Position numbers and translations under genes: made by a program | Assembly (NCBI RefSeq): GCF_007744515.1 | Contig: NZ_CP036268.1 | Location: 1,961,712 to 2,025,711 of the forward strand | Source: Stratiformator vulcanicus | GTDB taxonomy: Bacteria > Planctomycetota > Planctomycetia > Planctomycetales > Planctomycetaceae | Direction of reading: 5' to 3' | Length of the DNA stretch: 64,000 nt | In this document: positions 37,098-45,770 of the stretch, piece by piece | Numbering within the stretch: position 1 is the stretch's first letter | How the letters are laid out: every line of letters begins with the position of its first letter | The notes under the pieces: generated by a model | What the model saw: only the letters and a program-made list of their open reading frames with translations | What the model was told of the DNA's origin: nothing | Databases searched by the model: none

Positions 37098-38321
37098 ATG
37101 TCCGCTGCCGCGCCCGCCACGAAGTCTGTGCTTTCCGATGCCGTTCAACGCATTAAGCCCTCCGCGACGATCGCGGCGGGGACGAAAGCCAAGGAGCTGA
37201 AAGCCGCCGGGCATGACGTGCTCTCCTTCACGCTGGGGGAGCCTGACTTCACGACGCCTCAGCACATCTGCGATGCGGCCAAAGCCGCGATGGACGCGGG
37301 GGATACGCATTACACGGCGGCCGCGGGAACGCTGCAGGTCAAGCAGGCAGTGTGCGACCTCTACGCCCGCTTTTACGGCCTCGAATACGACCCGCCGCAG
37401 TGTGTGGTTTCGAACGGGGCGAAGCACTCGATTCACAACGTCCTGACCGCATTGTGCGGACCGGGGGATGAGGTGATCATCCCGACGCCCTACTGGGTGA
37501 GCTATTCCGATTTGGTCGGACTGACCGGGGCGAAGCCGGTGTTCGTTGAGACGACGGTCGAATCGGGATGGGTCATGTCGCCGGAGCAGTTCGAGTCGGC
37601 CATCACGCCGAGTACGAAGTTGCTGATGCTCAACAGCCCCACCAATCCGACGGGGGCCACCTATCCGCCCGAAACGCTGGAGCAAATCGCAAGGATTGCC
37701 GTCGAGCGGGACATCTTCGTCCTGTCCGATGAGATCTACGAACGGCTGATCTACGCCGGCTCCGAGTTTCGCTCCTTTGCATCATTCGGCAAAGACGTGC
37801 AGGAGAAGACCATTATTGTCAGCGGGGTCAGCAAGGCGTACGCCATGACCGGCTGGCGCATCGGATGGGCGCTCGCTCCGCTGGAGATCGCCGCAGGCAT
37901 GGCGAAACTGCAGAGCCAGGAGACCTCATGCCCCTCATCGATCAGTCAGGCGGCGGCGGTCGCGGCGGTCTCCGGACCTCAAGTGTGTGTCGAAGAAATG
38001 CGGCTGGAGTTCGCCGAGCGTCGGGAGTATGTCCTGCAGCGACTGAAGGAACTGCCCGACCTCGCCTATGCCGAACCGGGCGGGGCGTTCTACGCGTTCT
38101 TCGACGTCTCCGCCCACTTCGGCAAGCCGCTCGGCTCCAAGGGCGTCAAGGTCGACAACGCGACCGACTTCTGCACCGCCCTGCTCGAAGACCAGTTCGT
38201 CGCGCTCGTCACCGGTGACGCCTTCGGAGCCCCCGGCTACGTCCGGCTGTCCTTCGCAACCGACCTCAAGACGATCGAGCAGGGGTTCGATCGGATTACG
38301 AAGTTTCTTGGCGGGGCATAG
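37098..38321 (+). CDS. PLP-dependent aminotransferase, class I (aspartate type)
   Basis: 407 residues. Fold-type I aminotransferase that transfers an amino group between aspartate-like donors and 2-oxoacids. Landmarks are LSFTLGEPDFTTPQHI, THYTAAAGTLQVKQAV, PTPYWVSYSDLV, LNSPTNPTGA, the Asp/Tyr pair in VLSDEIYERLIY, and the PLP Lys in SGVSKAYAMTGWRIGW. The final Arg is in GYVRLSFATD. The Thermus-type aspartate aminotransferase subgroup fits best; prephenate as a substrate cannot be excluded. Confidence 0.9.
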   Translation: MSAAAPATKSVLSDAVQRIKPSATIAAGTKAKELKAAGHDVLSFTLGEPDFTTPQHICDAAKAAMDAGDTHYTAAAGTLQVKQAVCDLYARFYGLEYDPPQCVVSNGAKHSIHNVLTALCGPGDEVIIPTPYWVSYSDLVGLTGAKPVFVETTVESGWVMSPEQFESAITPSTKLLMLNSPTNPTGATYPPETLEQIARIAVERDIFVLSDEIYERLIYAGSEFRSFASFGKDVQEKTIIVSGVSKAYAMTGWRIGWALAPLEIAAGMAKLQSQETSCPSSISQAAAVAAVSGPQVCVEEMRLEFAERREYVLQRLKELPDLAYAEPGGAFYAFFDVSAHFGKPLGSKGVKVDNATDFCTALLEDQFVALVTGDAFGAPGYVRLSFATDLKTIEQGFDRITKFLGGA

Positions 38322-38457
38322 GCGACCGGCTCCGTCGATCGTGTGGGAGACGCGTTCGCGCTGAAATTTCTTCGCATGTACGGCCAGACATGGGTACCGT
38401 GAAGGGCATGTGATCGCCACGGCGGTCATCCCTTTCGCGCTCTTACGGAGTTCTCCC

Positions 38458-39510
38458 ATGCGCTCGCTGTCGGCCAGTACGCTCGTTTTGATGTCCGCCC
38501 TCTGTTCGCTTTCTCCGGTGTTTGCGGAGGAGGGGTCCAATCACGAGACAGAGCAGATTCTGAAGAATCTGCGTGCCCGCTCTGCGGAATTCAGGAAGGT
38601 TGATATTTCGTGGGTCTCACTCACAACGACAAATTTCGATTTCACAATTGATGGATCGATTGTTGAGGACCTAGACCCGGCCGACCGCACGAAGCGGGAG
38701 TTCTGTCGACTGCGATTGCTCGACGAACACTGCGTCCTACTCGATCTTCGTAAGTGGACGTGGTACGAAAAACTTGAACGTTTCAAACTCGACAGAGTTC
38801 AACTTTTCGAGACCGTGGGCTATCGCGTGACTCACCAATCCGGGTCATCGAGTGAGCCGCCGAGTTTAAACCGAGGTACTCGCGACAAATTTATGTATGA
38901 AGGCAGAATGTCGCCTCTCGGATTGAGTTATTGGCATCCGAGTTCAGGACGGAATTTAAAGCAGTTCGAAGAGATCATTCGAGCGGGCGGGGAAGAGGAT
39001 ACCATTGATGGAATTACATGCCTGAAGTTCACGGGTAAGAACGAGGCCGGCGCCGCCGTCGAACTGTACCTGAGCCGAGAAAAACAACGTCTCGGATTGC
39101 CCTTGCGCATGCGTAAATCGTCCCGCGATGGCGCAACTACTAGAGACGTTCGCCTGATCTACGGTCGAGTGGAGCCGACTGCTGAGGCTACACGGCTGAT
39201 CGGCTGGAAATTGGAGCGGTACTACGGTTCCGGAAAATTTTACGACGGAACCGAAGCGATCGTGACCGATTGGCGCACGCTGGAGGCTGATCGCTGTGAC
39301 GATCTTGAACCAAAGCCCGCAGTGGGGACCATGGTTTGGGACTATCGCAGCCGCGACGATGAGAAGGTTTACGTCGTCGGTGAGGACGGAGCAAAGCAGG
39401 TGGTGCCTAAAGGGCAGTACTCGAAAGTCATGGAAGAGCTTCGCGAAAAGTGGCGCTCCGGCGAATTACCCGGCAAAGAAGACGTCCCTTCACCGCGAAT
39501 TGACGGATAG
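38458..39510 (+). CDS. Secreted protein, first of a tandem paralogous pair
   Basis: 350 residues from ATG 38458, with signal peptide (STLVLMSALCSLSPVFA). It shares with the next gene the sequence VDISWVS after an amphipathic helix, a SYWHP motif in the middle, a central TIDGITCLKFTGK-like strand and the C-terminal pattern GTMVWDY...DGAKQVVPKGQY. No family is recognised; the shape recalls LolA-like or lipoprotein-sorting beta barrels. No lipobox is seen. Likely periplasmic. Confidence 0.7.
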   Translation: MRSLSASTLVLMSALCSLSPVFAEEGSNHETEQILKNLRARSAEFRKVDISWVSLTTTNFDFTIDGSIVEDLDPADRTKREFCRLRLLDEHCVLLDLRKWTWYEKLERFKLDRVQLFETVGYRVTHQSGSSSEPPSLNRGTRDKFMYEGRMSPLGLSYWHPSSGRNLKQFEEIIRAGGEEDTIDGITCLKFTGKNEAGAAVELYLSREKQRLGLPLRMRKSSRDGATTRDVRLIYGRVEPTAEATRLIGWKLERYYGSGKFYDGTEAIVTDWRTLEADRCDDLEPKPAVGTMVWDYRSRDDEKVYVVGEDGAKQVVPKGQYSKVMEELREKWRSGELPGKEDVPSPRIDG

Positions 39511-39520
39511 GAGTCGGGTC

Positions 39521-40543
39521 GTGCGAAGTTATTTCATTTTGGTGTGCGTCGGGTGTTTGCTCGCGGCGCATTCTGCCGACGCCGGTCATCCGGTCCGAGT
39601 CGATGCTGACGTGGTCATCAAGAAGATGCAGCAGCGGGCGGAGCAGTTCGAAGGCGTCGACATCTCGTGGGTCACCAAGACGACGGGAGGCGCGTACGCG
39701 CTGGCAACGGGGGAGGTGAAACTTTTGCCAACGTTCGAACGCGTTCGCCGAGAAACCAGTCGGCTGAGATTCAAAGACTCGGATTGCTATCGCTTCGACC
39801 ACACTCGTCGATTTTGGTCAGAGGATCGTGAGGTCTTCGTTACGTCAGAAGCGATCAACGTGCTGGCGGACGAACGTCGGTACTTTTTTGCCGGGAACGA
39901 TTTGCGGCATCCGTCACTTATGATCTCGCCCGACAATATGAAACCGGGCGACGGACTTTCGAACATTTACTTCACAGTGTCGGCAGTGAGTTACTGGCAC
40001 CCGGTGACAGGGCTTCCGTTTGACGCGATGCACGCGGCAATACGGAAGGGAGGAGAATCGGCCGAGGTTCGCGAGGTCGAGTGTGTCCTGTTCGAATTCG
40101 ATGGCGATCACGGGGCAAAGCATCGTCTGTGGATCGCTTTCGACGATCGGCTCGAGGCACTTCCGATTCGGCTTGTGGTTCAATTCAAAATGGCGACAGC
40201 TCAATTTGATTGGGAATACGGCCAGACAAACGACGACCCGGCGGTGGAACTCATTGGCTGGTCTCACAAGATGACAGGCTTGAATGGCAAGACAAGTACG
40301 TTCGAAGAAAGCATTGTGACCGATTGGAAACGGCTCGATAGCGATGTCACTTGCGCGTCACTGAAGCCGGAGCTTCCTGCAGGGACGATGGTCCACGACT
40401 ACCGCGGGCCCGATAACAGTGAGCAGTACATCTTGCGCGAAGATGGGTCGAAGCGTGTCATTCGGCCGGGCGAATATGACGGCACGAATTACGAAGAACT
40501 GTTGAAGACCCCCGGGCCGAATGAAGCGGCCGACGAGAAATAG
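39521..40543 (+). CDS. Secreted protein, second of a tandem paralogous pair
   Basis: 340 residues from GTG 39521, with AGGAG nine bases upstream. Signal peptide SYFILVCVGCLLAAHSADAG. Matches to the upstream gene: EGVDISWVTKTTGG, AVSYWHPVTGLPF, and the C-terminal GTMVHDYRGPDN...EDGSKRVIRPGEY. Overall identity looks moderate, so the duplication is not recent. The genes are 10 bp apart and probably cotranscribed. Function unknown. Confidence 0.7.
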   Translation: MRSYFILVCVGCLLAAHSADAGHPVRVDADVVIKKMQQRAEQFEGVDISWVTKTTGGAYALATGEVKLLPTFERVRRETSRLRFKDSDCYRFDHTRRFWSEDREVFVTSEAINVLADERRYFFAGNDLRHPSLMISPDNMKPGDGLSNIYFTVSAVSYWHPVTGLPFDAMHAAIRKGGESAEVREVECVLFEFDGDHGAKHRLWIAFDDRLEALPIRLVVQFKMATAQFDWEYGQTNDDPAVELIGWSHKMTGLNGKTSTFEESIVTDWKRLDSDVTCASLKPELPAGTMVHDYRGPDNSEQYILREDGSKRVIRPGEYDGTNYEELLKTPGPNEAADEK

Positions 40544-40691
40544 CGGCTGCGTGGGGGAAGATGGGCAAGGCGGGAAGGTGATTCCCTTTAGGCGAGTTGA
40601 ACCCGCCTCGAACCGGGAACTTCACCGGCGCCGGGGGCGTCTGTGAACCGATAGATCGATCGGAGAACCATTCCATTTCTGACACGCTGCC

Positions 40692-40895
40692 ATGCCCAGT
40701 CCTCCTGATTCCCGCAGATTATCATCACCATCCTATGTCAGCGTGCTGATGCGTTGCTGTCGGGTCTATACGAATATTCGCCGAACCGCGGCTGGTGATG
40801 CCTTTGCGGGGAATTGTCCCCGGTGTGCTCGACCGGTGCGGATTCAGATCGTTGCCGAAGGCGGGAGCACGTCGCGGTTCTTCGAGGCGGGCTGA
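40692..40895 (+). CDS. Small Cys-containing planctomycete protein
   Basis: 67 residues. The pattern SYVSVLMRCCRVYTNI, then GNCPRCARPVRIQIV and GGSTSRFFEAG resembles a short conserved planctomycete protein with a probable zinc site (CC...CPRC). No Shine-Dalgarno. Function unknown. Confidence 0.65.
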   Translation: MPSPPDSRRLSSPSYVSVLMRCCRVYTNIRRTAAGDAFAGNCPRCARPVRIQIVAEGGSTSRFFEAG

Positions 40896-40946
40896 ACGCG
40901 GAATCGCCTTGTGGCGTTTTCGATAATTATCATACATTCGGCCGTC

Positions 40947-40961
40947 TTCAGGCGGCCTGAA
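40947..40961. promoter_or_regulatory. Short palindrome upstream of the 40970 gene
   Basis: TTCAGGC-G-GCCTGAA, 7-bp arms, ends 8 bases before the ATG at 40970. It could be an operator or a 5' UTR hairpin. There is no independent support. Confidence 0.35.
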
Positions 40962-40969
40962 CCGGACTT

Positions 40970-41557
40970 ATGGAATACCGGATCAAGCCGCCGGGGACGA
41001 CCTGCTCAGCGACCGGAGAGCCGCTGGAGCCGGGATCGCTGTGTCGATCGGCCCTTATCGAGGTCGATGGTAAGCAGTCTCGGTTCGACTACGCTCCGAA
41101 CGCCTGGCCGGGTCCGCCTGATGGAACACTCGGGCATTGGTTGTGTCGGATTCCCGAAGCGAAGGGGAACGTCGTTACGACCGATCCCGACGAATTGATG
41201 CAGCGGTTCGAACAACTGGATGATGACGGAGGACACGACGTTCAGCAGCAACTTCGCTACGCGTTGGCCCTCATGCTAATCCGGGCGAAGCGGCTCGTGC
41301 TGGACGAAACGACGATCGAAGACGACCGGGTGATTTTGCACTTGGCCGGTGTGCGTGGCGAAGGGACGTTTCTGGTGCCCGACCTGCAACTGCCGACCAA
41401 TCAGATCGCCGAACTGCAGAAACAACTGACCGGCCTGTCGCAGGCACCCTTGCCTGCCGAGCCGGAAGAGTCGGAGTCGGAAATCACTGACTCAGCCGAA
41501 GCTGCGTGCGTGCGGCGGCGGCAAGTGAAGACGGCGACGTATGAAGCGTCGCGCTGA
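40970..41557 (+). CDS. Conserved hypothetical protein (planctomycete type)
   Basis: 195 residues, no signal peptide. The N-terminus GTTCSATGEPLEPGSLCRSA has two Cys spaced like a zinc or treble-clef start. The middle region LRYALALMLIRAKRLVLDET is helical, and the C-terminus is acidic then basic. The family is not recognised with certainty. It lies 26 bp upstream of a lipoprotein gene on the same strand; the two may be one operon. Confidence 0.65.
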   Translation: MEYRIKPPGTTCSATGEPLEPGSLCRSALIEVDGKQSRFDYAPNAWPGPPDGTLGHWLCRIPEAKGNVVTTDPDELMQRFEQLDDDGGHDVQQQLRYALALMLIRAKRLVLDETTIEDDRVILHLAGVRGEGTFLVPDLQLPTNQIAELQKQLTGLSQAPLPAEPEESESEITDSAEAACVRRRQVKTATYEASR

Positions 41558-41583
41558 GGCGAGTGATCGCCTGCGGAGAACGG

Positions 41584-42456
41584 ATGAGCCGCACCAAGCA
41601 CCGCCGAATTAGTGTGACCGTCGCGGTCGCTCTTCTGTGTGCGCTGTCGTGCGGGTGCTCCTCGGTTCAGAAATGGAACCCCTACGCGGGCAAGCCGGTC
41701 GACGTGCTCGGGCCGGGGGCAACCAAAGAGGAAGTCGTCGCGCTGGTGAATCGGTCCGCCTCTCGGATGACCGGTTGGCGTTCGACAGACGTGAAGGTCA
41801 AAGCCAAGGGCGTGCCTATCAGCCTGTCCGCGAATATGGCGGTTGAGAGTCCCCGCGGCTTTCGCATGGTCGCCGAGTCGATTCGTGGTTACGAAGCCGA
41901 CTTCGGTTCGAACGACGAGCGGCTGTGGTTCTGGATTCGCTCGGCCCCTTACAAGCACGTTTTCACGTGCAAGCATGAAGAGATGAACGGCATTCAGGAT
42001 CGGATGCCGGTGCCGTTTCGAGCGGATTGGATGATGGAAGTACTCGGAGTCGTGCCTCTTGATCCCGAGGGCGTCCAGTTGGAAACCGACCCCGGCGATC
42101 CCAAACTGCTGCAACTGCTCTCGCATGTCGAACTCAATGACGGTCGCACCGCCGTGCGAATGGTGACGGTCGACAGTCGGACCGGCCGTGTGGTCGCCCA
42201 TCAATTGTGGCGCCCCGAGGGTGATCTTATCGCGCAGGCGTTCTTGAACGATTATCGGCCGGATGATGAGACCGGTTTGGAATTGCCGCGACATATCCGC
42301 ATTGAGTGGCCCGAAGCGGACACCGACATGACGCTGAAGATCGGCGAGATCGAGGTCAATCCGACGAGCGTTCCTGAGTCGACGTGGTCGCTTCCAAAGA
42401 TGGCCGATTACCCCGAGTTTGATCTCGCTGCGGGTCAGATGCCGGTCGTGCGGTAA
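41584..42456 (+). CDS. Probable lipoprotein, LolA/LolB-like fold
   Basis: 290 residues from ATG 41584, preceded by GGAGAA. The N-terminus VAVALLCALSCGCSSV gives a signal peptide with an imperfect lipobox before Cys, so lipid attachment is probable, not certain. The body is beta-rich (DVKVKAKGVPISLSANMAVE, FRMVAESIRGYEADFGSN), as in LolA-like or DUF4292 lipoprotein carriers. No function can be assigned. Confidence 0.75.
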   Translation: MSRTKHRRISVTVAVALLCALSCGCSSVQKWNPYAGKPVDVLGPGATKEEVVALVNRSASRMTGWRSTDVKVKAKGVPISLSANMAVESPRGFRMVAESIRGYEADFGSNDERLWFWIRSAPYKHVFTCKHEEMNGIQDRMPVPFRADWMMEVLGVVPLDPEGVQLETDPGDPKLLQLLSHVELNDGRTAVRMVTVDSRTGRVVAHQLWRPEGDLIAQAFLNDYRPDDETGLELPRHIRIEWPEADTDMTLKIGEIEVNPTSVPESTWSLPKMADYPEFDLAAGQMPVVR

Positions 42457-42462
42457 CTCCAT

Positions 42463-42475
42463 CCCCGCGGGGTTT
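42463..42475 (+). terminator. Weak candidate terminator
   Basis: The palindrome CCCCGCGGGG (42463-42472) is followed by TTTCG after the lipoprotein stop at 42456. The loop would be very tight, so evidence is weak. Confidence 0.3.
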
Positions 42476-42520
42476 CGTTATTTGTTGGTGGTGAGAGGCT
42501 TCTAGGTGAGCGTGTTCTAA

Positions 42521-42549
42521 GGTCCCTTGCTTGCGCTGCGGGCTTGTGG
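42521..42549. repeat. Single copy of the dispersed element
   Basis: GGTCCCTTGCTTGCGCTGCG and the following GGCTTGTGG match the element at 5151-5299 and 63581-63639. It lies next to the kinase stop codon, between convergent genes. Confidence 0.8.
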
Positions 42550-42554
42550 GCGTT

Positions 42555-43556
42555 TTAGGGTTCGATTTTTCGAGCGACGTTTCGCAGGGCCTCGACATAT
42601 TCCAGCATCGTCTGGAACCGCTCGTCCGCGTTCTTTGAAAGGGCTTTTAAGGCGATTTCTGATGCTTCCGGGGGAATGTCGTATTGGGGCGACTTCTCGT
42701 GCGGAGGCGTCGGCGGCTCGTGGATGATGCGGTCAAAGGTTTCGCGAATATTGCGGCCGCGGAACGGCTCGTGAATCGCGAGCGCTTCGTAGAGCACAAT
42801 TCCCGCCCCGAAGATGTCAGACCGTTCGTCGAGGTAGCGGTGTCCGAGGACTTGCTCGGGCGACATATATAGGGGCGTTCCGACGAGCTGCCCCGCCTGA
42901 GTTAATGTTCTGAGTTGTTGCGTGACTTCGATCGATTCATCCCAGGGAACTGCATCGGGGTCTTTCGGGTCCCGCTGGAAGTCATCGTAGTGACCCCAGA
43001 CCTTGGCGATGCCCCAATCGAGCAGGATGACCTGCCCGTACTCGCCGACCCAGATGTTCTCCGGCTTGACATCGCGATGTACGACCCCGAGGGCGTGGGC
43101 GTAGGCGAGGGCGAGACACGCATCGGCCACGACCTCGATACGACGGCCGACCGGATATTCCTCGATCGTCTGCTCATCGCCCTGCGCAATTTTCTTCAGG
43201 ATTTCGTGGAAGTTCTCCCCGTAAATCCGCTTCATGGTGAAGAAGGTATGGCCTTCGTCGTCCCGACCGAGGTCATAGACCGGAACCGTATTCGGGTGCT
43301 GCAGTTGAGCCGTGACGCGCGCTTCGCGCAGGAACCGTCGCTGCTCCTGCTCATCTTCGGCGAACTTGGGGAGCAGCCGTTTCATCACCACCGTGCGACC
43401 GATGATGCGGTCATAGCATTCGGTGAGCAGGGCTTTGCCGCCTCGGGCCATCTCCTGAAAATCGGTGTACTTTTCGAACTCGCCCACGTTACCCGGGGGC
43501 AAGTTGGGATCGGTTCCGGAGAGAATGATTCCTGAACGGGGAGCAGTGCGGCTCAT
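42555..43556 (-). CDS. Hanks-type Ser/Thr protein kinase
   Basis: 333 residues. Landmarks: catalytic Lys in VVMKRLLP, the loop [14 protein letters not shown], the metal-binding motif DWG in [12 protein letters not shown] (DFG in most kinases), the activation-loop end [13 protein letters not shown] and [15 protein letters not shown]. All needed residues appear present, so it should be active. There is no membrane segment or C-terminal sensor domain, so it is probably cytosolic. Planctomycete genomes have many such kinases. Targets unknown; the glnII gene is divergent. Confidence 0.93.
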   Translation of the reverse strand: MSRTAPRSGIILSGTDPNLPPGNVGEFEKYTDFQEMARGGKALLTECYDRIIGRTVVMKRLLPKFAEDEQEQRRFLREARVTAQLQHPNTVPVYDLGRDDEGHTFFTMKRIYGENFHEILKKIAQGDEQTIEEYPVGRRIEVVADACLALAYAHALGVVHRDVKPENIWVGEYGQVILLDWGIAKVWGHYDDFQRDPKDPDAVPWDESIEVTQQLRTLTQAGQLVGTPLYMSPEQVLGHRYLDERSDIFGAGIVLYEALAIHEPFRGRNIRETFDRIIHEPPTPPHEKSPQYDIPPEASEIALKALSKNADERFQTMLEYVEALRNVARKIEP

Positions 43557-43926
43557 GAATCCCTCGCGTCGGGCGACATCGTCGATGGACCGGTTCGGTG
43601 CGGCCGGTCGTATGGAGGATCGAGCATACCGCTAACCGTCCATTGAGGCACGACTGGGTCGCAAACTGCTCGACTGACGCGTCGCTGACAGTCACATTTT
43701 GATGGAGGAATTTCCTCGGTATTTCCCTGACGCTCCGCTCCGGTACGGCCTTTGCGACCTCGGGATTTTGATGAGTATTCCACCTCCCGCCGTTGTAATT
43801 ATTGCAAAAAGCGACGACGATATGAGAGCGAGTTGCACGGTAAGGTGGCAGTGATTGCTCAAGGTGCGGGCACGACCCGCGGTTCTAAGCCCCGCGTTCG
43901 ATTTTCGGAAAGTGAGACGACGGTAG
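43557..43926. other. Divergent regulatory region of kinase and glnII
   Basis: No gene seen in 370 bp. An AT-rich patch lies near 43790-43810. TGGCA (43846-43850) and TTGCT (43855-43859) recall a sigma-54 promoter, but the spacing is two bases too short. A GC-rich inverted stretch (GCGGGCACGACCCGC, about 43867-43881) lies 45 bases before the glnII start. Confidence 0.45.
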
Positions 43927-44952
43927 ATGAGCAGCAAGACGAAACTTGAGTACATCTGGCTCGACGGTTATCAGCCGACCCAGAGCCTCCGTGGCAAGAC
44001 GAAGATCGTGACCGACTTCGGCGGAACGCTCGAAGACTGCGATATGTGGTCCTTCGATGGTTCTTCAACTCAGCAAGCCGAGGGTGGCAGTTCTGACTGT
44101 CTGCTCCATCCGGTCTGCCTGCGTCCCGATCCGGGCCGTGTGAACGCTTGGATTGTAATGTGCGAGGTTCTCAACGCCGACGGGACACCGCATCCGTCGA
44201 ACGGTCGAGCCTTGATTCACGATGATGACAATGACTTCTGGTTCGGTTTCGAGCAGGAGTACTTCCTGTTCGACGTCGACACCAACAAGCCGCTCGGATT
44301 TCCTGAAAAAGGCTACCCGGCGCCGCAGGGACCGTATTATTGCTCGGTCGGTGCGACGAACGCCTACGGTCGCGATATCGTCGAAGAGCACCTCGACATT
44401 TGCCTGGAAGCAGGCCTGAACGTCGAAGGCATCAATGGCGAAGTGGCTGCCGGTCAGTGGGAATTCCAGTGCTTCTCCAAAGGGGCTGCGGAAGCCGGCG
44501 ACGAAATGTGGATTGCCCGTTATCTTCTCGAGCGAATCGGCGAGAAGTACGGCGTCGCCATTAACTGGCACTGTAAGCCGATCAAGGGCGACTGGAACGG
44601 CTCCGGCATGCACGCCAACTTCTCGAACACGGTTCTGCGTGAAGCCGGGAAGAAAGAAGCCTACGACCACATCTGCAAGGCATTCGAACCGCGGATCAAA
44701 GAACACGTCGATGTGTACGGCGCCGACAACGATCAGCGTCTGACCGGTCTGCACGAAACGCAGTCGATCGACAAGTTCAGCTACGGCGTCTCGGACCGTG
44801 GTGCGTCGATCCGCATTCCCGTCTTCACCGTCAAGCACGGTTGGAAAGGTTGGCTCGAAGACCGCCGCCCGGCATCGAACGGCGACCCGTACAAGATCGC
44901 CGCCGTGATTATTGAGACGGTCAAGAAGGCCTGCGAATCGCTGCCTGCTTGA
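43927..44952 (+). CDS. glnII: Glutamine synthetase, type II (eukaryote-like)
   Basis: 341 residues, the GSII length, against about 470 for type I. Makes glutamine from glutamate, ammonia and ATP. Motifs: YIWLDGYQPTQSLRGKTKI, MWSFDGSSTQQAEGGSSDC (beta-grasp), FGFEQEYFLF (metal Glu), VEGINGEVAAGQWEFQ, NGSGMHANFSN and the ATP-binding ASIRIPVFT. GSII is usual in eukaryotes, rhizobia and actinomycetes and is also known from planctomycetes. No adenylylation Tyr motif is expected. Strong terminator downstream. Confidence 0.95.
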   Translation: MSSKTKLEYIWLDGYQPTQSLRGKTKIVTDFGGTLEDCDMWSFDGSSTQQAEGGSSDCLLHPVCLRPDPGRVNAWIVMCEVLNADGTPHPSNGRALIHDDDNDFWFGFEQEYFLFDVDTNKPLGFPEKGYPAPQGPYYCSVGATNAYGRDIVEEHLDICLEAGLNVEGINGEVAAGQWEFQCFSKGAAEAGDEMWIARYLLERIGEKYGVAINWHCKPIKGDWNGSGMHANFSNTVLREAGKKEAYDHICKAFEPRIKEHVDVYGADNDQRLTGLHETQSIDKFSYGVSDRGASIRIPVFTVKHGWKGWLEDRRPASNGDPYKIAAVIIETVKKACESLPA

Positions 44953-44984
44953 TTGTCTGCATGACAGAAGATCGATCTCTTCGC

Positions 44985-45018
44985 AAAAACGTCGGTCCCG
45001 TTCGGGCCGGCGTTTTTT
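44985..45018 (+). terminator. Strong intrinsic terminator of glnII
   Basis: AAAAACGTCGGTCC pairs with GGGCCGGCGTTTTT around a CGTTC loop region, followed by a run of T. It starts 33 bases after the glnII stop. Confidence 0.88.
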
Positions 45019-45204
45019 GCTGCGCTCAACCGAGTTCGGGGCCTCCAATAACGGCAGCGAAATTCAGCCGTGACATGTTTTCCATTTTCAATAGGAGTCA
45101 TCCGTGAGGCGCGTTACGCTTGAGTTCGTCGGTTGGACGTTACCGTCCTTTCGTCTCGAAGATTCACACAACCGGCTGAACGCTTGAGCGGAGAAGAGGA
45201 ATCC

Positions 45205-45693
45205 ATGAGTGTCGATCCGAAGGTCACTCCGTGTTTGTGGTTCGACAACGAAGGTGAGGAGGTGGCGGAGTTTTACACGTCCGTCTTCCCCAATTCTTCA
45301 ATCGATTACGTCAACCGTTCAACCATCGAATGGCCCGGGGGTAAAGTCGGCGATGCACTCCTGATTGAATTTTCGCTGGCCGGTCAGCCCTATCAAGCCC
45401 TCAACGGCGGTCCACAGGAACCGTTTAATGACCGGATCTCACTTTCGGTTTCCTGTAAAGATCAAGAAGAAGTCGATTACTTTTGGGATGCCCTGACTTC
45501 TGACGGCGGCGAACCGGTGATGTGCGGCTGGCTGAAAGACAAATTCGGTGTCCGCTGGCAGATCGTACCGGAACCGTTGGAACGCATGTTGAGAGATCAA
45601 GATTCGGAAAAGGTCCGGCGAGCGATGGAAGCGATGCTGCAGATGGTGAAACTTGATTTAGCAGAATTGGAGCAAGCGTTTGAAGGCACTTAA
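45205..45693 (+). CDS. VOC-family PhnB-like protein
   Basis: 162 residues from ATG 45205, with AGAGGA upstream. Vicinal-oxygen-chelate fold of the 3-demethylubiquinone methyltransferase-like (PhnB) group: VTPCLWFDNEGEEVAEFYTS, VFPNSS, FNDRISLSVSCKDQEEVDYF and CGWLKDKFGVRWQIVPE. Members are often annotated as methyltransferases without evidence. Cytosolic; substrate unknown. Confidence 0.85.
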   Translation: MSVDPKVTPCLWFDNEGEEVAEFYTSVFPNSSIDYVNRSTIEWPGGKVGDALLIEFSLAGQPYQALNGGPQEPFNDRISLSVSCKDQEEVDYFWDALTSDGGEPVMCGWLKDKFGVRWQIVPEPLERMLRDQDSEKVRRAMEAMLQMVKLDLAELEQAFEGT

Positions 45694-45770
45694 GGTTCAC
45701 GAATTCGCGGTAACGTCGAGTCGCCTGTACTTGGGTTATTTCACGAAATCTTAGTTTTTAAGCAACCTCT

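Noticed and set aside
43846-43859. Sigma-54-like promoter TGGCA...TTGCT upstream of glnII
   Set aside because: The distance between the GG and GC elements is two bases shorter than sigma-54 promoters need.
44065-45048. 327-codon open frame on the - strand opposite glnII
   Set aside because: It would run through the terminator at 44985-45018 and is antisense to a well-conserved enzyme.
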